NCBI RefSeq assembly: GCF_049994905.1
Contig: NZ_CP188258.1
Coordinates: 1,860,001 to 1,924,000 of the forward strand
Source: Diaminobutyricibacter sp049994905
GTDB taxonomy: Bacteria > Actinomycetota > Actinomycetes > Actinomycetales > Microbacteriaceae
DNA length: 64,000 nucleotides
Direction of reading: 5' to 3'
A program made the position numbers and the translations under genes. Below, piece by piece: positions 10,831 to 18,342 of the stretch; position 1 is the first letter of the stretch, and each line of letters starts with the position of its first letter. The notes below the pieces were generated by a model. The model did not search any database. It was not told where the DNA came from and saw nothing but the letters and a program-made list of their open reading frames with translations.

Positions 10831-11722
10831 GGTCGTGCGGGCGGGCCTCGAGCCCGCAGTAACGGATGCGACCATCACCGGGGTCGAGGTGTACGAGTCC
10901 CGCTCGCTGCGCCGGCACGACAGCGCCGCCGGTGATTTCGAGACGCTGCTCACCGGCCGCGTCATGCGCGCCCCCGCACGGCGCGGGAAGTTCCTCTGGA
11001 TACCCCTCGCGCCGCGCTCGACAGACGACCCCGACCGCGCGATCGTGGCCCACCTGGGGATGAGCGGGCAAATCCTCCTGCGCGAACCCGGCGCTGTCGG
11101 CGAGGGCCTGTTGCGCATCCGCCTCCACATCGAGAATCCGAGCCATGGAGAGCTGCTGGTCGATTTCGTGGACCAGAGGATCTTCGGTTCCATGGCCGTC
11201 GACACTCTCGTGCCCACGTCCGACGGCCTCCCAGGCGGATTCGGGGCCGACGATGCGCTCGTCCCGACCCAGGTCGCGCACATCGCCCGCGACCCGCTCG
11301 ATCCTGCCTTCGACGACGAACGCTTCGCCGCGACACTCGCCCGCAAGAACACCGGAATCAAGCGTGCGCTCCTCGACCAGACCGTGGTAAGCGGCATCGG
11401 CAACATCTATGCCGACGAAGCGCTGTGGGCGGCGAAAATGCACTACGCGCAGCCCGCGGCCAGTCTGAGCCGGGTGCGCATCCGCGTGCTCCTCGCCGAG
11501 ATCCGGCTCGTGCTCGCCCGCGCGCTGGCGGAGGGCGGCACGAGCTTCGACGCCCAGTATGTCAACGTCAACGGCGCGTCCGGCTACTTCTCGCACAGCC
11601 TCAACGTGTATGGCCAGGAGGGTCGACCGTGCCCGCGCTGCGGACGCCCCATCGTGCGGGAACAGTTCATGAACCGCTCATCGCACCTCTGCACGTACTG
11701 CCAGAGGCTCCGCACCCGCTGA
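10808..11722 (+). CDS. mutM: Formamidopyrimidine-DNA glycosylase
   Basis: MutM excises 8-oxoguanine and other oxidised purines and nicks the abasic site. The 304-residue product starts (GTG 10808) with PELPEVE, giving the catalytic N-terminal proline and Glu, contains the conserved lysine loop and H2TH region (SGIGNIYADEALW), and ends in a zinc finger with Cys 275, 278, 295 and 298. The start lies inside rnc, so translation is probably coupled. It converges on the minus-strand GNAT gene with a 4-bp gap. Confidence 0.97.
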   Translation: MPELPEVEVVRAGLEPAVTDATITGVEVYESRSLRRHDSAAGDFETLLTGRVMRAPARRGKFLWIPLAPRSTDDPDRAIVAHLGMSGQILLREPGAVGEGLLRIRLHIENPSHGELLVDFVDQRIFGSMAVDTLVPTSDGLPGGFGADDALVPTQVAHIARDPLDPAFDDERFAATLARKNTGIKRALLDQTVVSGIGNIYADEALWAAKMHYAQPAASLSRVRIRVLLAEIRLVLARALAEGGTSFDAQYVNVNGASGYFSHSLNVYGQEGRPCPRCGRPIVREQFMNRSSHLCTYCQRLRTR

Positions 11723-11726
11723 GGGT

Positions 11727-12821
11727 CTAGGCGATCGTCTTCTGCCAGTTGCCCACCAGCCCGTGCAGGCGGAATCCGAACGCATTGTTGACCGCGAGCA
11801 TGTACTCGTTCTCGTCGGCGTTCCAGGTGAGGATGCGCGTCGCGGCCGGGTCGAGTTCGGCGAGGCGACGGATGTTCGCGGCTTTGACGAGCATCCCGAG
11901 CCGGTGCCCACGGTGCTCCTTCACGACCAGCGTGTCGTGCTGCTCCACTTTGCCGCCACCCTCCGGCACCACGAGGTCGGTGTACGCGACCAGCCGTCCG
12001 GTCGGAACGTGCTGGGCGACCGTGCACAGGAAGGGTTCGCCCCGATCGATCATCAGCTGCTCGAGTTCGCGCACCCGTGCGGGCGTCCACTCCTCGTCGT
12101 CGAGGGCGATTCCCGACTGCGGAACGTCGCGGGTCATACGGGCGCGGAGGTCCGCGAAGCCGGCCACGAACTCGTCAGGGGCGTGGCGCCACCACCCGAA
12201 GACCCGGTAGTCGGATCCCGCTGCGCCAGTCGCCTCGGCCACGAGAGCGGCCAGCCGGTCAGCCGGCATCGGGAGCGGCAGTTCGCTCGAACGCTCGATC
12301 TGGCCCAGGCGGTAGCCGTGGGACAACGCGAATCGTGTGTCCGGTGAATCCGCGGGCACCCCGTTCGGGCCGACAGCGGGGCGGATGAGCGGGGAACCGG
12401 CGCGCAGACTGGCTGCCGGATACTCGGTGTACGTCGAGATCGTGGTACGTCCTCCGTCGGCGACCAGCTCCTCGCCCTTCGCCAGGAGGGCCGAGCCGAT
12501 GCCGCGGCCGCGCGCGGCCGGCACGACGTCGACCAGAAGGGTAGCCGTCACCGCGTCCGGCTCCAGGGGGAACTCGGCTATGACCCTGCCCACCATGATC
12601 CCGTCGAGCCGGGCGAAGAACGTGATGCGCTCCAGGAACCCCTGCGGGCGGAAGGCGGGAAGCTCGGCTTCGGCCGAGTAGACGAAGTCGTGGTTACCCC
12701 AGAGCTCCACCGAGATGCCGTTGACCATGGCGACGAGTTCTTCGAACACCGCGGAAGCGGCGCCGCCGATCCGCTCGGGCACAACGAGTTCGGAGAGGGT
12801 GAGGCCGGGTACGGCTGCCAC
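11727..12821 (-). CDS. Two-domain GNAT N-acetyltransferase
   Basis: This is a 364-residue protein with two GNAT folds. The first holds the acetyl-CoA P-loop AARGRGIGSALL at about residue 108; the second has EHRGHRLGMLVKAAN near the C-terminus. Similar tandem GNAT proteins are common in actinobacteria and resemble MshD, but I see no basis for calling mycothiol synthase. The start is GTG 12821, chosen because a perfect AGGAGG lies six bases upstream; a longer frame to 13001 is only extension. It occupies the space between mutM and the liv operon on the opposite strand. Confidence 0.85.
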   Translation of the reverse strand: MAAVPGLTLSELVVPERIGGAASAVFEELVAMVNGISVELWGNHDFVYSAEAELPAFRPQGFLERITFFARLDGIMVGRVIAEFPLEPDAVTATLLVDVVPAARGRGIGSALLAKGEELVADGGRTTISTYTEYPAASLRAGSPLIRPAVGPNGVPADSPDTRFALSHGYRLGQIERSSELPLPMPADRLAALVAEATGAAGSDYRVFGWWRHAPDEFVAGFADLRARMTRDVPQSGIALDDEEWTPARVRELEQLMIDRGEPFLCTVAQHVPTGRLVAYTDLVVPEGGGKVEQHDTLVVKEHRGHRLGMLVKAANIRRLAELDPAATRILTWNADENEYMLAVNNAFGFRLHGLVGNWQKTIA

Positions 12822-12827
12822 CTGCGT

Positions 12828-12833
12828 CCTCCT
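12828..12833 (-). promoter_or_regulatory. Strong Shine-Dalgarno deciding the GNAT start
   Basis: AGGAGG on the minus strand with a 6-base spacer to GTG 12821. It fixes the start of the 364-residue acetyltransferase against longer in-frame alternatives. Confidence 0.75.
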
Positions 12834-12991
12834 CACGCGCCCACGGAGGTACCGAGCCGACCAGCCTATCGTCTTGCATACCCGGGCAAAAGACCCCCTG
12901 TCCGTTTGGTTTCGATCGTGTAAATCTGCGCGTGGAAACACGATGAACAGGCCGTCATTCCTTGTAGGCTCAGGGCACATATTCGTGGGAC

Positions 12992-13013
12992 GAGGCCGCA
13001 AGCTCGTGGCCTC
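12992..13013 (+). promoter_or_regulatory. Stem-loop in the leader of the liv operon
   Basis: GAGGCCGC and GTGGCCTC pair (8 bp with one G-U) around a 6-base loop, 31 bases before the substrate-binding-protein ATG. The 223-bp gap 12822-13044 must hold the liv promoter; no clear -35/-10 pair could be chosen. A weak CGTG-GAAA-CACG palindrome also occurs near 12931. Confidence 0.35.
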
Positions 13014-13044
13014 AATACGGATTCACGTCGAGAGGCAGAATCAC

Positions 13045-14265
13045 ATGTTACGAAAGAAAGCACTAGCGGGAGTGGCCGTCGCAGCGTCGGTCGCCCTGTT
13101 CCTCGCGGGTTGTGCCAACCAGGCATCGACCGGCGGATCGACCAGCAACAACTCGAAGGTCAACATTCCGGCGATCACCTCCATCGAAACCCCGGCGGGC
13201 GCAGTCCTTCCCGCGGGCGACGGCAAGGCGACCTGCCCGAAGGGTCTGACCATCGGTTATGTCGGCGCGGAGACAGGCCCGAACGCACAGCTCGGTGTGA
13301 ACATCTACAACGGTGTTCAGCTCGCGATCGACCAGCACAACAAGGCGAACAGCGGATGCACGGTCGCGTTCAAGAAGTTTGACACCGAAGGTGACCCGAA
13401 CAAGGCGACAGGACCGGTTACCCAGGCGGTCAACGAGAAGGACATCATCGGCGTCGTCGGCCTCCCGTTCTCGGGCGAGTCGAAGGCGACGGGCAACATC
13501 TTCCAGCAGCAGGGACTGGTGCACATCACGCCGTCGGCGACCAACCCCGACCTGACGAAGAACGGCTGGACGACCTTCTTCCGCGGCCTCGGCAATGACG
13601 CCGTGCAGGGCCCGGCAGCGGCGAAGTTCCTCACCGACAAGCTGAAGGCCAAGAAGGTCTACCTGGTCCAGGACGACTCCGACTACGGAATCGGTCTGGC
13701 GGGAACGACCTCCACGGCACTGGGCAGCGCGCTCATCGGCACCGACAAGGTGACGACCGGACAGAAGGACTTCTCGGCAGTGATCTCCAAGATCATCAAC
13801 GCGAAGCCTGACGCGGTCTACTACTCGGGTTACTACGCCGAGGGTGCGCCGTTCGACCAGCAGCTGGTGAACAAGGGCTACACGGGCACGTTCGTCGGCC
13901 CTGACGGTGTGAAGGACGACCAGTTCATCAAGCTGGCCGGCGACGCATCGTCCAACGCCTACTTCACCTGCCCCTGCATCCCCGGCGAGCTGATCCCGAG
14001 CTTCGAGAGCGCGTACAAGACGGCGTTCAGCATGGAGCCCGGAACCTACTCGATCGAGGGCTACGACGCAGCGACCGTGCTGCTGTCCGGCATCGACCAG
14101 GGCAAGACCACCCGTGCCGACCTGCTCGGCTTCGTCAAGGCCTACGACAAGGACGGCCTGAGCAAGCACTACAAGTGGGACTCCACAGGTGAGCTGCAGG
14201 CGCCGACCGTCTACGGCTACAAGGTCGACAACGGAAAGATCGTCCCGATCGGTACCATCGGATAG
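13045..14265 (+). CDS. Branched-chain amino-acid ABC transporter substrate-binding lipoprotein (Liv type)
   Basis: The periplasmic-type binding protein (peripla_BP_6 family) captures branched-chain amino acids or related ligands and delivers them to LivH/LivM. The 406-residue product has a lipoprotein signal peptide with lipobox LAGC (Cys23), a Ser/Thr/Asn-rich linker, then the type I fold opening with GLTIGYVGAETGPNAQLG and containing SATNPDLTKNGW and IEGYDAATVLL. ATG 13045 is preceded by GAGAGGCAG. The four following genes complete the importer. The ligand cannot be fixed; amides and urea are also carried by this family. Confidence 0.92.
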   Translation: MLRKKALAGVAVAASVALFLAGCANQASTGGSTSNNSKVNIPAITSIETPAGAVLPAGDGKATCPKGLTIGYVGAETGPNAQLGVNIYNGVQLAIDQHNKANSGCTVAFKKFDTEGDPNKATGPVTQAVNEKDIIGVVGLPFSGESKATGNIFQQQGLVHITPSATNPDLTKNGWTTFFRGLGNDAVQGPAAAKFLTDKLKAKKVYLVQDDSDYGIGLAGTTSTALGSALIGTDKVTTGQKDFSAVISKIINAKPDAVYYSGYYAEGAPFDQQLVNKGYTGTFVGPDGVKDDQFIKLAGDASSNAYFTCPCIPGELIPSFESAYKTAFSMEPGTYSIEGYDAATVLLSGIDQGKTTRADLLGFVKAYDKDGLSKHYKWDSTGELQAPTVYGYKVDNGKIVPIGTIG

Positions 14266-14278
14266 CCGAATGAGATGA

Positions 14279-14312
14279 GGATGCCGCGGGCCCGCCGTGG
14301 TCCGCGGCATCC
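14279..14312 (+). promoter_or_regulatory. Intercistronic stem-loop between binding protein and permease
   Basis: GGATGCCGCGG and CCGCGGCATCC form a perfect 11-bp stem around a 12-base loop, 13 bases after the binding-protein stop and 67 bases before the LivH start. Such hairpins commonly stabilise the upstream mRNA or attenuate read-through, giving more binding protein than permease. No T-run follows, so full termination is unlikely. Confidence 0.65.
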
Positions 14313-14379
14313 CATCACTCCCGGCCGCTATCCACTCGGATCAAAGTCGATCCGTGCTCGTCAAGATCTGGATACCTGA

Positions 14380-15387
14380 ATGCTCGAAGCACTGATTCTC
14401 CACCCGGTCCTCGATAACTCGTGGATCAACTTCGATGTCAACGCCCTCGTACAGAATTTCTGGAGTGCGACCTTCGACGGTCTCACTTTCGGGGCGATCT
14501 ACGGCCTCATCGCCGTCGGTTACACGCTCGTCTACGGCGTGCTCAACCTCATCAACTTCGCCCACTCCGAGGTCTTCATCATCGGCGCCTATGGCGTCGT
14601 GATCACGCTCTCGGCGCTCGGCTTCGGCCCATCGGCCCCGAACCTCTCGGTCCCGGCGATCGTGGGCGACCTCCTGCTCGCGCTCATCGTCGGCATGCTG
14701 GCGTCGGCGGTTGCGGCTTTCCTGCTTGAACGCGTCGCCTACCGGCCCCTCCGAAAACGCAACGCACCACGCCTTGCGTTCCTCATCACGGCCATCGGTG
14801 CGTCTTTTGCGATCCAGTACACGATCTTCCTTGTGCGCGGAGCGAACGCCGAGCCGTCCGTGACGATGTTCCGGGCCATCCCGGTGTTCAACGTCTTCAA
14901 CACGACGATCTACATCCAGTCGCTCATCATCGTGATCGCTGCGGTGGTGCTCATGGTGCTCACCGACATGTTCATCCGCCGCACCCGCACGGGCCGCGGC
15001 ATCCGCGCTGTCGCCCAGGATCCAGACACCGCCACCCTCATGGGCGTCAACAAAGAGCGCATCATCGTGATCACGTTCGTCGTCGGCGGCCTTCTCGCCG
15101 GCGCGGCGGCCCTCTTCTACGTGATGCTCGTGCCATCAGGCGTCATCTACAACGGCGGGTTCATCCTCGGCGTCAAGGCGTTCGCGGCGGCCGTCCTCGG
15201 CGGCATCGGCAACGTCAGGGGCGCGCTGCTCGGTGGCCTGCTCCTCGGAGTCATCGGCAACTACGGTCAGATCCTGCTCGGCGACTCGCAGTGGACCGAC
15301 GTCGTCGCGTTCGTCGTCCTGGTTCTCGTGCTGCTCATCAAACCCACCGGAATCCTGGGCACGTCGCTGGGGAGGAGCAGAGCATGA
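14380..15387 (+). CDS. livH: Branched-chain amino-acid ABC transporter permease LivH
   Basis: This is an integral membrane subunit of the Liv-type importer, 335 residues with about eight to nine hydrophobic helices. The N-terminal motif GLTFGAIYGLIAVGYTLVYG, the NFAHSEVFIIGA segment and the EAA-like loop (IRAVAQDPDTATLMGVN) are hallmarks of LivH. It has an unusually long N-terminal lead (about 30 residues) before the first helix. It overlaps livM by four bases (ATGA at 15384). Confidence 0.94.
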   Translation: MLEALILHPVLDNSWINFDVNALVQNFWSATFDGLTFGAIYGLIAVGYTLVYGVLNLINFAHSEVFIIGAYGVVITLSALGFGPSAPNLSVPAIVGDLLLALIVGMLASAVAAFLLERVAYRPLRKRNAPRLAFLITAIGASFAIQYTIFLVRGANAEPSVTMFRAIPVFNVFNTTIYIQSLIIVIAAVVLMVLTDMFIRRTRTGRGIRAVAQDPDTATLMGVNKERIIVITFVVGGLLAGAAALFYVMLVPSGVIYNGGFILGVKAFAAAVLGGIGNVRGALLGGLLLGVIGNYGQILLGDSQWTDVVAFVVLVLVLLIKPTGILGTSLGRSRA

Positions 15388-16583
15388 GCACCAACGACGG
15401 ACCTCGTGTCCTGCCCGACGCCCGCAGCGAGCAGGCATTCGACAAAGCCGAGGCGGCGCCGAAGAAGCGCGGCGGGTTCTTCCAGCCGCTGCGTGACCGG
15501 TGGAACGGTCTGCCCCGCGCCGTCCAGTGGCTGTGGATGCTCATCGTGGTGGCGATCGCCTTCGCCCTTCCCTACCTGAACTTCTTCCCTCTCACGACAG
15601 AGCCGGGCAACGACTGGCCCCTCGCGTGCTTCGCCATGGCGGTCTACGCCCTGATCGCGGTCGGCCTGAACGTCGTCGTCGGCTACGCCGGACTGCTCGA
15701 CCTCGGGTATGTGGCGTTCTTCGCGGTCGGGTCGTACACGGCGGCGATGCTGACGAGTCCGGACTCGCCGTTCACGCATATCCCGTACCTGTGGACCATC
15801 CCGGTGGCGATGGCGGTGACGATGACGTTCGGGGTGATCCTCGGCGTCCCGACGCTCCGCCTCCGCGGCGACTACCTCGCGATCGTGACGCTCGGCTTCG
15901 GAGAGATCGTGCGCATCCTCGCCACCATCATCCCTGCGATGAAGGGTCAGGTCGGCTTCCAGAACGTCGGCCACCCGCCAGGGAACGACGCCAGCGGCGT
16001 CCCGATATTCTCCAACTCGAACGGCATCCCGTGGTACTGGCTCACCCTGGTGGTCATCATCATCGTGCTCCTGCTGGTGGGCAACCTCGAGCGCAGCCGG
16101 GTCGGCCGCGCGTGGATCGCCATCCGTGAAGACGAGGACGCGGCGGAGATCATGGGCGTCCCCACCTTCAAATACAAGGTGTGGGCGTTCGCGATCGGCG
16201 CATCCGTCGGCGGTTTGTCCGGGGCACTGTTCGCCGGGCAGGTCGGCTTCGTGAACAACCAGAAATTCGACGTGCAGACATCGATCCTGTTCCTGGCCGC
16301 GGTGGTGCTGGGCGGTTCGGGCAACAAGGTCGGAGCACTTCTCGGTGGCGCGATCGTGGCCTACATCCCGCTGCGCTTCACTGCCATCGCCGACTACAAA
16401 TACCTCATCTTCGGCGTCGCACTCGTTCTGCTGATGATCTACCGCTCGAAGGGACTGATTCCGGCGAAGCAGAGGCTGCTCGCGTACGGGCGTCATGCGT
16501 TCGAGTACCTGAAGGCGAAGCCGGTTGCATCCGCTCCGCCGCCGCAACCGGCCGCTGACGCATCGAAGGGAGGTGCAGCATGA
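15384..16583 (+). CDS. livM: Branched-chain amino-acid ABC transporter permease LivM
   Basis: This is the second permease subunit, 399 residues. After a 45-residue cytoplasmic lead rich in charged residues come about nine membrane helices with the family segments GLNVVVGYAGLLDLGYVAFFAVG and a cytoplasmic EAA-like loop (AWIAIREDEDAAEIMGV). ATG 15384 overlaps the livH stop and follows GGAGGAG. The C-terminal 25 residues are Ala/Pro-rich. The stop overlaps livG, so the operon is tightly coupled. Confidence 0.94.
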   Translation: MSTNDGPRVLPDARSEQAFDKAEAAPKKRGGFFQPLRDRWNGLPRAVQWLWMLIVVAIAFALPYLNFFPLTTEPGNDWPLACFAMAVYALIAVGLNVVVGYAGLLDLGYVAFFAVGSYTAAMLTSPDSPFTHIPYLWTIPVAMAVTMTFGVILGVPTLRLRGDYLAIVTLGFGEIVRILATIIPAMKGQVGFQNVGHPPGNDASGVPIFSNSNGIPWYWLTLVVIIIVLLLVGNLERSRVGRAWIAIREDEDAAEIMGVPTFKYKVWAFAIGASVGGLSGALFAGQVGFVNNQKFDVQTSILFLAAVVLGGSGNKVGALLGGAIVAYIPLRFTAIADYKYLIFGVALVLLMIYRSKGLIPAKQRLLAYGRHAFEYLKAKPVASAPPPQPAADASKGGAA

Positions 16584-17479
16584 CCGAAGAGACCGACAAC
16601 CTGACGGAGGCCGGAGCCGACCCCTCGGAGCTCGCAGAGCTGAACGTCGACCTCGATGTGGCCGAAGCGGCTGCCCCCGACCGCGAAATCGCGGTCGAAG
16701 TCGGCGACAAGCTCGTCGAAGTGAAGAATCTCACCGTGAAGTTCGGTGGCCTGCTTGCGCTCGACGACGTGTCGTTCGACATCAGACGCGGCGAGATCCT
16801 CGGGCTGATCGGACCGAACGGCGCAGGCAAGACGACCTGCTTCAACGCCATGACGGGTGTCTACAAGCCGACGAGCGGCGATGTGCTGCTCGAAGGCAAA
16901 TCGCTCAAAGGGCAGAAGCAGCACAAGATCACGCGCCTCGGACTTGCGCGCACGTTCCAGAACATCCGCCTCTTCGGCGAGATGAGCGCGCTCGAGAACG
17001 TGGTCGTCGGACTCGACGCCCGCCACCGGACGAGCGTGCCGGGCGCCCTCCTGCGCCTTCCACGGCACACGCGAGAGGAGAAGACCGCGATCGAGCGCGG
17101 GATGGCCCTGCTCGAGTTCGTCGGGATCGCCGACCTGGCGAACACGGCATCCCGCCAACTTCCCTACGGGTACCAGCGGCGGCTCGAGATCGCCCGCGCG
17201 CTCGCGACCGACCCGAAGCTCCTCTGCCTCGACGAGCCGGCCGCCGGATTCAACCCGGCGGAAAAAGAAGACCTGATGGAGCTCATCCGCACGATCCGCG
17301 CAGACGGGTACACGGTGCTGCTGATCGAGCACGACATGCGCCTGGTGATGGGCGTCACCGACCGCATCGTGGTGCTCGAATTCGGTCGCAAGCTCGCCGA
17401 CGACGTTCCCGTCGAAATCCGCAACGACCCGCGCGTGATCGCCGCCTACCTCGGGGAGCCTGAAGATGACGTTGCTTGA
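16580..17479 (+). CDS. livG: Branched-chain amino-acid ABC transporter ATP-binding protein LivG
   Basis: This is one of the two ATPase subunits energising the importer. The 299-residue product has Walker A GPNGAGKTT at 78-86, a degenerate signature LPYGYQRRLEIARAL (typical for LivG, replacing LSGGQ), Walker B LLCLDEPAAG and the H-loop IEHDM. Its first 45 residues are an acidic extension not usual in LivG, which often starts directly with the ABC fold; an alternative internal start is not evident. It overlaps livF by 14 bp. Confidence 0.94.
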   Translation: MTEETDNLTEAGADPSELAELNVDLDVAEAAAPDREIAVEVGDKLVEVKNLTVKFGGLLALDDVSFDIRRGEILGLIGPNGAGKTTCFNAMTGVYKPTSGDVLLEGKSLKGQKQHKITRLGLARTFQNIRLFGEMSALENVVVGLDARHRTSVPGALLRLPRHTREEKTAIERGMALLEFVGIADLANTASRQLPYGYQRRLEIARALATDPKLLCLDEPAAGFNPAEKEDLMELIRTIRADGYTVLLIEHDMRLVMGVTDRIVVLEFGRKLADDVPVEIRNDPRVIAAYLGEPEDDVA

Positions 17480-18179
17480 GCTGAAGAACGTGAGCGTCTC
17501 CTACGGGCGCATCGAGGCCATCCACGACATGTCGTTCTCGGTCGACGAGGGCGAGATCGTCAGCCTCATCGGGGCCAACGGCGCCGGAAAGTCCACGACG
17601 ATGAAGACCATCTCCGGTCTCCTCAATCCGTCGAAGGGCAGCCTGCTGTTCGACGGCGAGGACATCACGAAGATGAAGGCGCATATCCGTGTCGTCAAGG
17701 GAATCTCACAGGCGCCGGAAGGCCGGGGGATCTTCCCCGGCATGACCGTGATGGAGAACCTCGACATGGGCGCGTTCGGCCGCAAGGACCGCAGCGGCAT
17801 GGATGCCGACTTCGACCGCGTGTTCTCGCTGTTCCCGCGACTTTCCGAGCGCCGCACGCAGGTCGGCGGCACGATGTCGGGCGGCGAACAGCAGATGCTC
17901 GCGATCGGTCGCGCCCTGATGTCGGCACCCCGGCTGTTGCTGCTCGACGAGCCGTCGATGGGGCTCGCCCCGCAGTTCATCAAGCAGATCTTCTCGATCA
18001 TCACGGAGATCAACCAGCAGGGGACCACCGTGCTGCTGGTCGAACAGAACGCGAACCAGGCGCTCGCCCGCGCCAATCGCGGCTTCGTGCTCGAGACAGG
18101 TTCGATCACCCACTCGGGCACCGGCAAAGAACTCCTCGCCAACCCCGCCATCAAAGAGGCCTACCTCGGCGTAGGCTGA
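17466..18179 (+). CDS. livF: Branched-chain amino-acid ABC transporter ATP-binding protein LivF
   Basis: This is the second ATPase subunit, 237 residues and of standard length. Walker A GANGAGKST is at 36-44, the Q-loop region QAPEGRGIFPGMTV is the LivF hallmark, the signature is MSGGEQQMLAIGRAL, Walker B is LLLLDEPSMG and the switch histidine position reads VEQN, as is normal for LivF. It is the last gene of the liv operon; a long palindrome follows the stop. Confidence 0.95.
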   Translation: MTLLELKNVSVSYGRIEAIHDMSFSVDEGEIVSLIGANGAGKSTTMKTISGLLNPSKGSLLFDGEDITKMKAHIRVVKGISQAPEGRGIFPGMTVMENLDMGAFGRKDRSGMDADFDRVFSLFPRLSERRTQVGGTMSGGEQQMLAIGRALMSAPRLLLLDEPSMGLAPQFIKQIFSIITEINQQGTTVLLVEQNANQALARANRGFVLETGSITHSGTGKELLANPAIKEAYLGVG

Positions 18180-18187
18180 CGCCGCCT

Positions 18188-18247
18188 GTCGAGAACAGGG
18201 TTGTTCCCGTTTATGCGTGCCATAACGGGAAAAACCCTGTTCTCGAC
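18188..18247. repeat. Long near-perfect palindrome after the liv operon
   Basis: The left arm (18188-18215) and right arm (18221-18247) are reverse complements over about 27 bases with one mismatch (G against T) and one extra base; the loop is only CGTGC. The arms begin GTCGAGAACAGGG and end in TTATG/CATAA. It lies 9 bp beyond the livF stop and about 95 bp before smc. It could be the liv terminator (no T-run), a dispersed palindromic repeat, or a binding site for a dimeric regulator. Only one copy was seen in this window. Confidence 0.7.
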
Positions 18248-18342
18248 CGGGGTTGGGGCGCGTGGGCTGCGCGGCGCGGGGGCGCGGGTCGGGTAATTTG
18301 GTCGAAGACATCCGGCGGTAAGTGTTAACGAAAGGGCGGCAG

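Noticed and set aside
12715..13044. Upstream extension of the liv binding-protein frame.
   Set aside because: The lipoprotein signal peptide begins at ATG 13045; the extension runs antisense to the GNAT gene.
15267..16547. 426-codon minus-strand open frame opposite livM.
   Set aside because: Same antisense artefact: charged low-complexity product with no start signal.
18188..18247. Terminal inverted repeats of an insertion sequence.
   Set aside because: The arms face each other across five bases with no transposase and no second copy in the window; kept as a palindrome only.
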